Shown here in pieces: positions 25,101 to 37,440 of a DNA stretch of 64,000 nucleotides. The translations under genes and the position numbers were made by a program. Every line of letters starts with the position of its first letter. The first letter of the stretch is position 1. Under the pieces are notes generated by a model. It saw only the letters and a list, made by a program, of their open reading frames with translations. It searched no databases and was not told where the DNA came from. The stretch comes from Tubiluchus corallicola. Taxonomy: Eukaryota > Priapulida > Priapulimorpha > Priapulimorphida > Tubiluchidae. The stretch spans positions 124,001 through 188,000 of the forward strand of contig JAQGDQ010000429.1 in assembly GCA_030141605.1 (NCBI GenBank), written 5' to 3'.

Positions 25101-28100
25101 TGTGTCTTAAAAACTTCCATTCTGTTCAATCTTTACATAATTGTTTCTAGATTCAAGTCAAATTATGTTTTAATAGTTACTGTAAAACATTTGTTATCAT
25201 GTTTTACTAACAGATAGTTAGCTTGGATTTAGGCTTAATAGATCTACAGCAGCACTTGTAAATGCTCATCTTAGATGGCGCTATTATTTGGCCAACGTTA
25301 GTTTGAACATCAACACTGACTGTATAGTGTATTTATGGTTACTCTTGTTATTAAACTTCCTTTGACGTGTTGCATTCTTCCATTAGCTTGCCAAGTCTAC
25401 AATTAAAAAGTAAAATGATTTAAGAGTTTTTGATGTCAGCTAGTGCTTTTGCACAAATATCAAGTTTAATAACGATTACGAGTGTGGATGAATTTAGACT
25501 ATGTCTGTGTTGTGTGATGTTATATAACTCATGTGAAATAAACTGTTTGAAACTGAAAAATCTATTTCCTAGCATTGCAGCACAAAACAAAAGTTTTAAT
25601 CCATAACAGTTTCAGAAAAGTTACGTATTACCTTAAGGCTTGCATAATCTCTGATCATCTTGTTTTCACAACATAATCGTACGAAAGTGTCTGCCACAAT
25701 TTCTTTCTCTGCTGTTAGCTCTTGTGCACCAGCAGTTTCTGCAGTTAATTGTGTGGCTTCTTCCACATTATCTATATTTTCTTTCTCTACTTCTACGTCA
25801 GCATTTGATGAACAGCTGTCAGCACCTGCACCAAAGTTATCCTCTTTACATGCAAAAGTCTTGGTACTATCTTTACTCATTGAGACATGTTCCAAGTTCA
25901 ACACCTCTTCACTAAAGTCTTGATCACTTTGTGATGTTAAGCTTGATTCTTTTCCACCGAAGCCAGTTTTCTCCTCATCTGTTTGCATTTCTTTCTTCTC
26001 ATTTAGTAGCACAATACTTTCTTTTACTAGTTCATCATCTCTAGTTTGCACTGTTTCTTCCAGCTTTAACACAGAAGCATCACTCTCCTCTGTAATTGAA
26101 GCAATATCAGAATGTGATTGGTCTATATCGGTTTTTATTTCACAAATTCTCGATTGCATTTTTTTCAACAACATCTTCAGTTGATGATTCGCTACTACAA
26201 CTTCTTCATACTCTTTTTTCTTGTGGTTAACGTCTGACCTCAATTGTCCAATAAGCTTTTCATTGTCATCGTTACATGTTACAGATAATTTGATCTCATC
26301 AAGCTCTTTAGTTAGTGAAGTTACAATCTGCTGCAATTGGTTGATATTTTCTATTTTGCTGGAAAGATCTTGTTGGCAACATGCCAATTTATCTCTAGCA
26401 CAATGCAGAGCAGCACTTACTGCTTCAAGATCCTCCTGCTTTTGTTGTACAGCTGACTCAGCCTCTTTCAACTGATCAGTAACGCTACAAAGTCTCGAGC
26501 TGCCATCTTCTTGGACAGCAACAATATCGGCCAGTTCTTTGGTCAGCGACTGAACTCTGTTTGCGAGTTGTTCATTCTGGACTCTCACATGTGACACTTT
26601 TTCAAGTTCTTTTCCTAGCTGCTTTATTTCAAAGCGACATTTCTCTAGATCCGTTTCTAAAAGCTGCTTTGTCACCTCAACAGCAGCGCAGTTGGTTTCC
26701 AGATCACATATTCTACGCTTGGCAGCTTCATTGTCCTCCATGATCACTGCAATCTTGTTGTTCAGCATTGATTTTTCCTCACTAAATGACTTCATTTGTT
26801 CATCTCTCACCGAAATTGAGCATTTCAAATCTTGTTCACGTGAACTCAGTGTGATTCTCAGCTGCTGTACTTCACTTTCACAATGTGCTAACTTGGCTGA
26901 GGTAACCGTTAGGTTATCATAAAGAAGTTGACGCTCATACTGCCTTTTTTCTTCCTGTTTACTGACATTGCTAAACACGACCGTCATTGCTTGTAACTTC
27001 CTATCAAGCATGTCTCTTTCATTCTTGACAACATGGAGAGTACTCGTTAGAGCTTTAAACTGATTTTCTATAATTTGTAGCTCCTTTATTCGTGACGACG
27101 CAGAGTTAAGCTTATTACATATGTCGCTATGTGCACTCGATGCTTCTAAAAGCTGCTGCGTCAAGTCTTCATTTTGTTGTTGCAAATTCTCAGAGGAGGC
27201 AGTTTGTTCCTCTAACTGCGAAATGATAACTTTTCTTTCAGCCAGCTCTTTCTTTGCGGCCTCCAGCTTGTTGCTGAGTTCGTTGTTGTTGTTACACAAA
27301 ACTGCAAAGTCTTTCACCGTTTTTGCCCTGGCTTCCTTCGCGAGTTCAATTTCATTCTCTTTTTCTTTAATTTTTGCTTCCAAATCGTTTGCAAGTTTTT
27401 CCTTCTCATGAGCATTTTCTATCGCCTTCCCACGAGCTACCGCCATTTCGTCGAATTGTTTTCCTTTTTCATCTAATTGCAAGTTTAAATATTTGATTGT
27501 CTCCTCTCCTTCTTTAATTTTTGACTTCAAATGCATACACTGTGCCTGTAAAGCAGCTATCTCTACAGATTTGTTTTGCTGTTCAATTGCAAATTCAGAA
27601 ATTTTACTTTCCAATTCCGCATTCACTTGCGACAGCTTTGTTGTAAAATTCTTCTCATGCTTCTGTTTATTACACATGTCCTTCTCCATATTTGCTAGGT
27701 CTCCTTCCAAAGTGCATTGTCGGTCATTCATTATGATCATTGTATGCTCTGATTTTGTTATTTGTTCCTGCAGCAGGGCTTTACTATCTTCGAGGCAATC
27801 TGAAAAAAGCAATAAATAAATGCTAGAAACAAGAAGTATTATCCAGCACCATCAAACAGTTTATGGACCATCTATATAACTTGCAGTAAGACCTTAATCC
27901 ATTTCTGGATAAGTTTAGGACAATTATTTGAAGAGTTAGTAGACTCTCACCCTATTGTGTTTGTGACTTCCATACTGTCCTTCATAATTAGTACACCAAT
28001 ATACATAGAAAGTGCAAGAATTCTACTACCTTTTTACAAACAATGTAAAAAATGATCGATTTACAAGCTTATAGTTCATCCACATAAAGTCTGGCTTCAC

Positions 28101-31100
28101 AAAGCTTTCTTAATATATTAAGTTTGATACTGTTTATAGATGTAATAGTAAAGGAAAGCTGTTTAAAATAATGATATAAGATCAAATCACCAATTAAATT
28201 ATAAAATTAAGAAAGACGTTAATACTTGACGATGCAAGACCATGCCATGACGATGCCAAATTATCGTTTTGGCTAGAAGGCCAGTTAGATGTGGCATATC
28301 GCGTGATGACCAGCTGATGTTTGACCGGCTGAGTCAGAAGTAAAGATTGTTGATGTAATCTTTATGCACAGAAGCTCAGGGCACATTAGGTAGTTAGACA
28401 AAAGGATTTCGAGATCCGCACCTTGGGTAGATTACGAACTGTCTTGAAGATGGAGGGCTGGCATTACTATCCTCTTATGTATACAGTGTTGTGTTTGATC
28501 TTTAATAAATGTGCAGTTTGCTGAATAAGGTCTTGACAGTGTCCCACACGCAATCTTGACGATCCACAGCCACCAACACAATAAACAACAACAACCAGCA
28601 AGCAGCTATAGCAACTATCATAAACAGACTTTAATTCATCAGAAGCAGATATTATTTTACTATAACTAAATCTTTGCAAGACCTCTTTGCAGTGAGTAAA
28701 ATTTTAAAATGGAACAACCAACTGAACATGAGCATGAAGGCCAAAAATACAAGTCAGCACAAATGTAATGAGATGCATGCACTCAGGATACAAAATAAGT
28801 GGAAGCATGAGATCAGCCATTCTTTAAATAAATGAGATGTAGAAAAGTGAGCAGTTGCTACTAGTAGCAAAGACTGATTACACCAACCAAGTTGCTGCAT
28901 TCAATTCGAAAAGAAAAAGTTTCAAACTTGACAACCCTATTTTGCCCACAGTTTGCAACTAGGTAAGCATAACTAAGAAAATGATGTTTTACAGCAGTAC
29001 AAAGACTAAAATAATCCAATAAGTTAAGCAAATATAATAGGTATGATTAATAAACCTATTTACCAATAATATATTCCTGCTCGTCAATCTGGGCCGATAA
29101 GGATTTGATTTCATCATTTGCCCTCTTAAGTTCCGGTTCTAGACACTCCAACAATTCTACCATCTCCTCCTCCAGTTTTAGCTGCGTCTCTTCGATTTTT
29201 CTCTGATGAGTGCCTAAAGTAAGACAATTTGTCATCTACATAACAACAAAAAGAAAACAGCAAAAAAGTCAAAAGTTAAGTACTGTACAACACAGTTTAT
29301 TTATTTATTTTATATGTTTGATACACTGCAAATCATAATCCAAAACTCAATAGAAGTGCCTATTCAATATGAAGGTTGTGGCGGGACCGCAACCGATCTG
29401 ATTATCATGAATAATCCTCCTCTCTGATAAGATAATGAATGGCAGTCAAGAACACACACACGTATGAATAGATAAACCCAAAGAAGAAATCGTGCATGGA
29501 AATTCCAGCTAAATTGTGCCGAATGCATGCTGCTTCAAATATTTTAATGATAAAGAATTTATGTAATTGAAGTGGTGACTTATTTGAATTCATAATTTTA
29601 AGTTTGAATTGAATTTGAATTAAAAAAACTCGTTTGATCGAATTTGAACTTTCGAATTCGATTTGAATATTCGAACTTAAACGCACGATGCTCAACCTTA
29701 CTTAATACTTGTCTCGGCGAATGTACTTGCTTAACTCCTAATCATGATAGTATAACATTATTATATCAGTGGCCCACGGGTCTCAAAGAACTCATGTAGT
29801 TGAAGTGGTGACTTATTCAAATCCAATAATTTTAGGTTTGACCTGAATTTAAATTGAAAAAAAACTCGCTTGATCGAATTTGAACTTTCGAATTCGATTT
29901 GAACATTCGAACTCAAACGCTCGATGCTAAGCCCTACTTAAAACTCGCGCCGGCGAATGTACTTGCTTAACCCCTAATCATGACATTATAAAATCATTAT
30001 ACCAGTGGTCTATATGTCTGCTGTAATAACAGTGGTGATTTGGAAAGTTGTACGCAAGATGATCATGTAATAGTAAAACTACCAGCGAATTAAAAATTAG
30101 TGGTAAAGAAAAGGGAAATAAAATTATTCTCAGTTACTTAGTGAAGTATTATGAGCTGGTAAATGTAAGATATGCATTTTGGCTGGGGAAGGGTTTCTAC
30201 AAGATCCTACCTGTGACCGAAAATTCATTTATCCCAAATTGGGACTGGACTTTTAAAAAACCAGCCCTGTGTGTGCTGCAAAACAAAACAATCTAAATCT
30301 CGTATTCAAGTCCCCAAACTATCGTTGCTCACAATAATCAAGAAAGGTATCATAACACAAACATTTTCAGCTATAATAACTGAAAAACCCAAATACAGAA
30401 AAGTAGCTGCATTAGTCAAATTACTATAAGTACCTACCTCTGGACTGCAGTTTGCGTCGATACTCACACTGTGCTGTTAATAAAATTTGTATGGAAACAA
30501 TCTTTGACGTAATTGTTTTGTTGAAGTGAAATTGCTGACGGACCATTCCCACACGATGCCGCAATGATGTCCGTTCCTAAGTGCAAAACAAAAAAACTAT
30601 ATTATAATTCTCCTGCTTTTCACTGAATAAAAAATGATACAGTTCTAAATGTGTGCATTTAATCTAGAACATTTACACAGCCAATTGCGGGAATTTGGAA
30701 AGAGAAAAGAGAAGCCGGGCTACACGATGAGGTGAGTCTCTTTTATTATAAGTAACTCCAGCCTACAAAAGCGGAATGGTTCCAAGATGGTTCCCCGAGA
30801 AAACATTACAACACAAATCCATTATTGTGACGTCAACCATTTTTTAGTGCAGCTGTCCTCACTATCCTACTATTAACTAACTACCACTTTAAAGAGACAA
30901 AAAATACTAAACTGCTAGGTAAAATGGTAATGGTGTATGCTACGCAGGATGTTCGTGCGTTATTAATTATATCCTATCTACCTTTGCTTACAAATATAAA
31001 CTGGCTTTAGTATGCAAATATATGTCTATAAGTCTGTTGCCATCGTTAAACGGGCAAAAAGAAAAAGCAAACGCCGTGTACAATATTTATGTATTATTGA

Positions 31101-32940
31101 TTATCAATCAATTTATGAGTAAAAGATTTTTGAAGGGTTTTCGTTAATTTCACTTTAATTAATTTTGGTTATTTCAAACAAGTCAAAAAGCAATCAATTG
31201 GCACAGGATTTACTGAAACTCAGGAGAAAATGGTCGACTCGTCTCTTGATTCTACAAGCTACATACTTGTCACAAGTTCTTTATTTTACCATCTTAATTT
31301 CAAGATTATTGATTAATGATGGAACGAAGACATAGTTATTGAATTTGTGAAGCCAAGCTTGACTGAAATGGAAGAAATGTGGCAAGGAATACTTCGATTT
31401 AAATTGTTCAGTTTCACAAACAATTTTACCTTTGCCTTCAGAATGTCGTTTCCGCGCCTGAAAAATTTTAGTTCATTCTCAGATTTAGAAAGCAGAGACT
31501 CCAGTTTTGTTTTTGCATGCAATGTGCTGGTCAGTCGAGATTCCAACTTTTGCATTTCTTCTTCTTTCTTTGTCAGAGCAATGTCTTGTTCAGAACACTG
31601 TCTGAGCAGACGCTTTACCTAAAGAGCAGATAAAATGGCTCAAAGTTATTGTTTCTATTTTGGACATGATGTACAAATACATTGCTTTACTTGTTCTCAG
31701 ACATTAATCAATTACCTGACTGCAACTTGCGTTCTAGAAAAATTAGTTGTATTTGTTAACAAATGATGCCATATTCAAATTAAAGCCTTTAGCTGATGTT
31801 TAGCAGATTCAATTGGAACTTCATGTACGAGTCTATCGTCAAGCTCCAAAAAATACCACGTAACTAATGTACAAATAAACGGGAAAAAGTGCATATGGTG
31901 GCTATACATATTAACTCTATTTAACTGTTAACTTCTACTAGAGAGTATTTTGTACAGTAAGTCCTTGTTTAACCATGGTGAACATTTACAAGCTTTTCAC
32001 AATCAATGATGCATGCTTCACATTAAAGACGATTTTTTACTTTGCTAAAAGCAATTTTTATTCTAACAACAACTTTTCTACATAGTTTGAAGCATGAAAA
32101 CAGTATATATTATATTATTCCTGTTCCAAAAACACACTAGTAACCTAGAACAGTACAATATCATTTATGTTTCTGCTTCCCGACTGACTGCTAAATGCTA
32201 AAGCTGTTTGTATAAAGTGAAATCTATTTGCAGTTAACTCCGAGGCTTGTACTGTGCAGTGCTTAACGCTAATTGCTTAAGACTTCAACTTCAACGTTAA
32301 CATAAAAGAAACAGCTAGCTAGGTACTGATAAGAAAGATAGGTGGCTTTAAACAAACAGAAAGAAATTAATCAGTAGAAATATGAATAAAACTCATAGAA
32401 TGTTTAATTTGCACGAATTAAACAGCACCAATTCTTGCTTCTAGAATCTAGAATGTATGTCGATTCTTTTACATTACTTTCAATGGAAGTCTTACTTTCA
32501 TTTAACGAGGTTTTGCTAGAACGCAATAGCATCAGTAATGTAAGCCGTGCAGGAGTCACTGAAAGTCATTATTTGTTTTGGAAGTAGATAAAACTATACT
32601 TTGAAAGAGCACTTTACACTGTGTTTAGCTGGTATTTCACTGCTGAATCATTAATTTGCCAAGGACAAAATCATTTTTACTGTAACGTTTTTAAAATTTA
32701 ATTACTCAGTGTTTGCATTTGGCAAACAATGTTGCTAGTCATATTTTCTAGTTTACATAAAACAAAACCTTAAGATTGGCACTCCAACTTTTTGAACAAA
32801 CCAATTTTCAACTTAGAATTAAAAAATTACTATATATACATACACAGCTGCATATACAATCATACATATATGTATGCAGTATACAGCTCCAGGGCAAATG
32901 TTACCTCTTTATCATCAGCTTTTCTTCTGCTGTTGGCCAT
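22128..32940 (-). CDS. HMMR: HMMR/RHAMM-like spindle coiled-coil protein, nine coding exons
   Basis: Hyaluronan-mediated motility receptor, a microtubule- and centrosome-associated coiled-coil protein. Exons in gene order: 32940-32905, 31618-31430, 30576-30438, 29213-29064, 27799-25632, 24769-24670, 23837-23749, 23042-22866, 22280-22128. Every junction is GT-AG and phases match, giving 3201 nt or 1066 residues. Family evidence: residues 988-1016 read YASLLGHQNKKQKIRHI then LKLKEEN, the hallmark C-terminal block of HMMR (vertebrate form [21 protein letters not shown]). The preceding KTEPF matches the vertebrate NKTKPF segment, and the tail keeps an AF..(x)..KEN pattern. Exon 2 (VKRLLRQ..., residues 13-75) aligns with the vertebrate IRVLLQERGAQDRRI region, ending in N-D/E-L/I-L-K. 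The vertebrate extreme N-terminus (FNDPSGCAP) was not found, so the start at 32940 (MANSRRKADDKE) is provisional. It is longer than the human protein (about 724 residues), mainly through the 2168-nt exon 5. Confidence 0.87.
22424..22655 (-). repeat. tRNA-derived SINE-like sequence in HMMR last intron
   Basis: On the minus strand from about 22655 the sequence GGCGGCATAGCTCAGTGGT contains a good A box, and ACGTTCAACTCCCG 35 nt later contains a B box, in the order and spacing of a tRNA. The anticodon and acceptor stems do not pair well, so it is not a working tRNA. The body continues to an ATTATTATCATTATTAT tail, as in SINEs. No flanking duplication found. Confidence 0.6.
23987..24288. repeat. 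Foldback element with tRNA-like centre, family copy B
   Basis: The left arm AATAAATTTTCAAGCCAAATTTG and beyond is inverted at 24238-24288. It shares its arms with copy A at 8791-9026. Inside, on the minus strand, TGATTCAGATC is a B-box-like match. Lies in the HMMR intron between exons 24670-24769 and 23749-23837. Confidence 0.5.
24905..24977 (-). repeat. weak tRNA-like promoter segment
   Basis: On the minus strand TGTGCTAGTTAGCACAGTAC, then TTCTAGGTTTAGTTCTC, resembles A and B boxes of a tRNA-derived repeat. It resembles the centres of the two foldback copies in layout, but no arms were seen. HMMR intron. Confidence 0.3.
25632..27799 (-). CDS. HMMR: HMMR exon 5, long uninterrupted coiled-coil exon
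   Basis: This 2168-nt exon encodes about 723 residues of almost continuous coiled coil with Glu, Lys, Gln and Leu dominating, followed by a more acidic, less regular stretch near its 3' end (about 27% into the low-coordinate side, with many E, D, S, T). The acceptor is a polypyrimidine tract plus CAG at 27800-27802 and the donor is AAG|GTAATA at 25632/25631. The open frame runs past the donor to 25596, so reading through would add a short tail; splicing to 24769 is supported by phase and by the HMMR C-terminal homology downstream. Several small ORFs on the opposite strand are composition shadows. Confidence 0.88.
29561..30010. repeat. Tandem duplication, two units of about 233 bp
   Basis: Unit 1 starts ATGTAATTGAAGTGGTGACTT at 29561 and unit 2 starts ATGTAGTTGAAGTGGTGACTT at 29794. 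They stay aligned through TTTCGAATTCGATTTGAA and CGGCGAATGTACTTGC to ATCATGA...TATATCAGTGG. About 85-90% identical by eye. Each unit contains the small palindrome-rich TTCGAATTCGA. In the HMMR intron between exons 3 and 4. Confidence 0.8.
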
Positions 32941-33115
32941 AATATAGGAGCAATCCTAAATTAACGTCCTACAAGGGAATGACTCCTATCCTATTATTCT
33001 CAGCTAAAAATAAAAATGATATAAAGATAGGTCCCAGGGTATAAATATTTTCAGTCTTGTTCTTAGTATGAGTAAAACAATGAAAAGGTAGGTCGTCATG
33101 ATAACACTTGGCCTG

Positions 33116-35022
33116 CATAAGCCTTTTCCAGCGATTGAAGATGATCATCAAAAGGTCAAAGGTTAAGTGAACCAGACAATGCATTTGGGTGCACTTGAAA
33201 AAGCCCGCACCCAATGGTATTATATAATGGTAATAGTTTTAGCAGCTAGCAAGACCCTTACCTAGTTCATTTTTGCGTGTTCCCAAGCAACATCCTGCTA
33301 ATAAATCACTATACACACAGGTTAATGCATAATTAAGTAAAGTTCACGTAAAAGTTCCAACTACAGACCGATACACCAATTATATGTAAACTTCTTGAGA
33401 AAGTAATTAGAAATGCTATCTACGACCATCTCATTATCAATAAGCTTATTACTGTCTCTCAATACGGAATCATAAAAGGAAGTTCCTGCATTTTAAACCT
33501 ATTTGGGCCTTTAAATGACTGGCAAGAAGCTCTGGATGAAGGGCCTTGTGCTAACGTAATATTTTATGATTTGCAGCAGATTTTCGATAAAGTTTCACAT
33601 AGAAAACTCCTGTAAAACTTGCCACACATGGGATCTCTCCCAACATCTACAAATGGATAGAAGACTTTCTTAAAGACCGCTCACGTGTTCGAATCAACTG
33701 TAAGAAATCTTCATGGAGACCCGTTAGGAGCGGAGTGCCACAGGGAAGTGTATTAGGGCCTATACTATTCTTTATGTTCATCAACGATGTACCAGACAAG
33801 TTAAATTCATCAGTGAAAATATTTGCCGATGATACCATTTGTCTACAGGATACTGAAGCCAAATATTCACTACCATAGACTCCAAAATGATATTAGTCTA
33901 TCAGACTCATGGTCACAAACCTGGCAGATGCCATTCAACAGGGAAAAGTGTAAGGTTCTACATATAGGGAAAGACAAACTCATCGCTACTATGTGTACAA
34001 CGATACAAATCAGTCAGTTTCAATAATATCAGTAACAAAACAGAAAGATTTGTGTGTTTTAATTGACCAGTCGCTCACTTTTGATGAACACATTTACAAT
34101 ATATCCAAACAAGCTAGGAATCGATTATGAATGATAAGGCGCTCTTTCAACTATATGGATACTGATATGATTACATTTTATACAAAACATTCATAAGACC
34201 AATATTAGGCTATGCTGATGTAATTTGGTGTCTATCCAAACTTCAAGCAGTACGTAAGATAGAATCTATTCAACAGAAAGTCACCAAGTTAGTACTATCA
34301 TTTAAAGATATACCATAGGCAGAGACTGAATTTACCATCCCTACATTTCAGAAGAAAAAAAGGTGACCAAACCATGCTGTATCGTATATACAACAATCTT
34401 TCCTTACCAGAATTGACAAAGCCCAGATGTAGAAACAAGAACAGATTCATTTTCAGAGTGATAAATGATTGGAACTCCCTCACCACATCAGCAGATCAAT
34501 TCAAGAAGAAGCTAGACATGTATTGGAAAAGCCATCCAATGAAGTTCCACGATCCGTTCCAGCCTGAGTGGATTCTAAACATTTTTTTTAAAATCCAACT
34601 CCTCTGCAACACCATTCCAGTTTATCATCAGTCAACACATATGACCGTTTGCCATACCACCACTGACCTTGCTTCCTCACCATACCATGACAACTGCGCT
34701 AGGCAGCACTCCCACTTGAGAGACAACATAAATATAAAATGCAAGAGAGAAAACTTGTGATAAAGTAATTAACAGAAGTTTTATCAACAGAGACAACTAT
34801 GAGTAAAAAGCCTACTTATACTAGGCTTCGCTTTGTCGATCTACGGTAATACAGAAATCTACGGCAACAACAACAAACAGATGGCATCGCAACTGAAGTT
34901 ATTGAACTGATGCGGCAGACGGTTTGTTTTATACACGTCACAAGGCTTGCTGCTGGGGTCCACTTAACCTTTGACACAAAGTAACTAAGCAAGCGCACAA
35001 CGAAACTGTGAAAAGGTTTATT
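33116..35022. mobile_element. AATAAGCC-family MITE split by a LINE
   Basis: The left part, 33116 to about 33352, starts ATAAGCCTTTTCCAGCG and matches the complete copy at 10474 in reverse, up to AGTTCACGTAAAA. The right part, from about 34872, resumes at the matching point (GGCATCGCAACTGAAGTT, then CTGATGCGGCAGACG) and ends CTGTGAAAAGGTTTATT. The 1.5 kb between is a reverse-transcriptase fragment. Upstream of HMMR exon 1. Confidence 0.8.
33353..34871 (+). pseudogene. LINE reverse transcriptase fragment (CR1/Jockey-like), inserted in a MITE
   Basis: Translations in shifting frames give SNYRPI, then a fingers/palm segment with VIFYDLQQIFDKV (family F-DL-KAFD), then GVPQGSVLGPILFFMFIND, FADDT (catalytic Y/F-A-D-D) and a C-terminal block ending RVINDWNSL. 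The last block lies in an open 128-codon frame at 34374-34757. At least three frame changes and several stops disable it. The 5' end of the element is missing, as usual for LINE truncation. The right boundary contains CAACAACAACAAAC, a possible simple 3' tail. Confidence 0.8.
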
Positions 35023-35927
35023 ATATTTCACTCAAGCTTAGACAAGATTAGCAAAAATGCTGAAGGAAATTTAACCAAATGATAATGATTCAGCTTCCAC
35101 TCCTTAAAAGATATGCATAACCACTTTGTTATTCAACAGTTATATAGATAATTCATTTTTTACTGTGTGAATAAAAATGTAAAATTATCATGCATAAAAG
35201 TACACGTCATAAAGAATGGAGCTTAGCATGTCACTGCAATACAAATTAGTCGTACATAAAATTAATATTTCTAGGTTGAGATGTCTTTTTGTTTCCAGGG
35301 TATCTAAATCAGTAACAATAACACGCTCTACCGACATTTTTATACACATTCGTGAAACCGCTTTTCAGAAATGGCAAAAGGACGGAATGTGAAAAAGTGC
35401 AAATTGACTTCCAACAGACTGCACTTGTCATTACTAGTTTCTAATTTTTCATTGACAAAAAATTATCGTTGCCTGTGTAAGTTAATGTATATGTTTTCTT
35501 TTTATACTGGAACCAATAACTGCATTTTTGTTTTGAGAATTTTTCTGTTTATGCGCTGTTTCTACTTTTTTCTAATTTCTAATACAAGCACTGCTAAAGA
35601 AAATAGATTGAATTAAGTACAGGGCGAAAAAACCACGTGCAATCCGGATTGTTTGAAACTTTTGAATTTCGACAGCGGATACAACATTTTTTGGAGCGTA
35701 TAGTAGAGACTCTTTTTTTAAAATTCCACGAAGAAGAATTATTGCGGTTTTAGATGGTGTTTTCTTCTTGAAGTTGAAATTAAAAAACGAGTAAGCGCTT
35801 TGTTACAGTTTACAGGTATTTCACACTGTTTTTGCCTCGCTTAGCCACGGTTACAGCTAACAAGCGGCCAGCATGGGTGAGTCAGAGCAAGAGTGATAGT
35901 TGCAGAATTGAAGATGGACAAGTGTAG

Positions 35928-37030
35928 AGCGCCGAGTACGCCACTAGCCGAACTAGGACACTTCCACTAAAGCGCATTGTGGAAAAGCAGTGTCGTACTT
36001 GGGCAGTCCAAGTAGGGCACTGGTGATTTCTGTCGAGAATCGAAAATTATGACATCGTAAAACACAAAATTAATTTTTTTAGAAATAAAGTAACATTATG
36101 ATAATGATGGCTGTATAGAATATAACACTTCTACCATTGGTCATTGATGATTAAATTTAACAAAAAACTACCTTTGCAAGGCGGGGAATGGGCGTCCCCA
36201 TTTGATATCCAGGGACGCACCTGTTTCAAACAAAACAGACAACCTGCAAATAATAAACGCAGGCAGGCGAAAACAAATGCTTCAGACACATAGATTAATC
36301 GGAACTCTAAATGCTTTTATTGAAACTTACAAAGATACAAAATAACGCCAAAGTCTGTAAAAATTTAACACAAAAGCGGTTTTCTTTCCGTCTGCTACAA
36401 AAGGTAGTTCCCAACTCCTTCGCCTCCTTGCAAAATAGTTTCACATTAACAAAAAAAGAAGAAAATTGTTGTTCCCTACTTTCCTTGCAAATATTTAACT
36501 GATTCGCGACGGGATAGGCCTTGACAATTTACAAACATATTTTTTACAATAATATCATCATTATAATTAGCCCCATTTATATCATCATAACATTGAACTA
36601 AGTATCGTATGCTTTAAAGAGAGAAACTATGTAGGGCACATAACTCGCTAACCCGTTTACTTAATAGAAAATAATTATTTGTCCAAGAGGTAATTAAACG
36701 GATCACCTGTCTGTGAAGCAAGGCCCGAAAAGCAATTTTATTTGACTTCAAAAATATTAATATTGAAGCTAAATTTGTATTGGCTGTTCTACTAGCTCAG
36801 AATGAAATTCTTTTATTTTTTCAGTTGTATAATAAATTACTCAACGTGTATTGACATTTTCAATTATTATTATTAAATAAACAAGGACAATGGACGCTGC
36901 CAGTACTGTTAAGGACTCAGTTCGTGAACTGTCTCTAGTGTCCTACTTGGGCAGCCCATATATTACGCGGCCTATTTGAGCTGGCCCATGCACGATGCAT
37001 CCTACTTGGGCTAGTGTCCTACTCTGCGCC
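35928..37030. mobile_element. 1.1-kb non-autonomous element with inverted ends
   Basis: The left AGCGCCGAGTACGCCACTAGCC and right GGCTAGTGTCCTACTCTGCGCC are inverted copies, extended by AACTAGGACAC / ATCCTACTTGGG. The phrase TCCTACTTGGGC recurs near both ends (35990-36020, 36940-36960, 36995-37015). No transposase frame and no clear target duplication, so the superfamily is open. Confidence 0.6.
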
Positions 37031-37374
37031 CAACAAAGTTATAGATGCGTCTGTTGCTAGGTTACTAGTAATATTTACGCTGGTGTTCGTTTATTGTTTA
37101 TTTGAGCTTTCACGCGTTGTGAACAATAGTGACAATTCAGTTATTGTTTTTATGTTGAGTTATTATTAAATGATGCATTTACTATGGGCCTACGTATATA
37201 TGGTGTAAGGCGTTCAACTGTTTATAGTAGTTTATAAATTTGAAAAAACTGCATTATGAGTTCCATGGGTATCTAACATGCATGTACTGTCAAATTTCCA
37301 TAATGGGACTTTTATATTCATAATTTTGTTGACAAAATAAAGAATATTACAAAGTTACACTTACCAATGTATAA

Positions 37375-37440
37375 ATTTTGGTATAACAAGGTTTTTACTA
37401 GCTTTTCTCATATTGTCTTGGTATAACAAGGTCCTAAGTG
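37375..37440. repeat. direct repeat TTGGTATAACAAGGT
   Basis: TTGGTATAACAAGGTTTTTA at about 37378 is repeated as TTGGTATAACAAGGTCCTAA at about 37420. Sequences of this type form the ends of pogo/Tigger-like elements, so this may be a decayed terminus. The overlapping minus-strand ORFs at 37361-37694 show no known domain. Confidence 0.35.

Noticed and set aside
25660-27819. Several plus-strand ORFs of 60-108 codons
   Set aside because: Ser/Cys/Phe-rich antisense shadows of the HMMR coiled-coil exon.
29561-30010. CRISPR-like repeat array
   Set aside because: Only two long diverged units with no spacers, in a eukaryotic intron.
35205-35336. Minus-strand ATG frame MSVERVIVTDLDTLE... as a possible first HMMR exon
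   Set aside because: No clear donor in phase and no resemblance to the HMMR N-terminus; the 44-codon frame is short enough to be chance.
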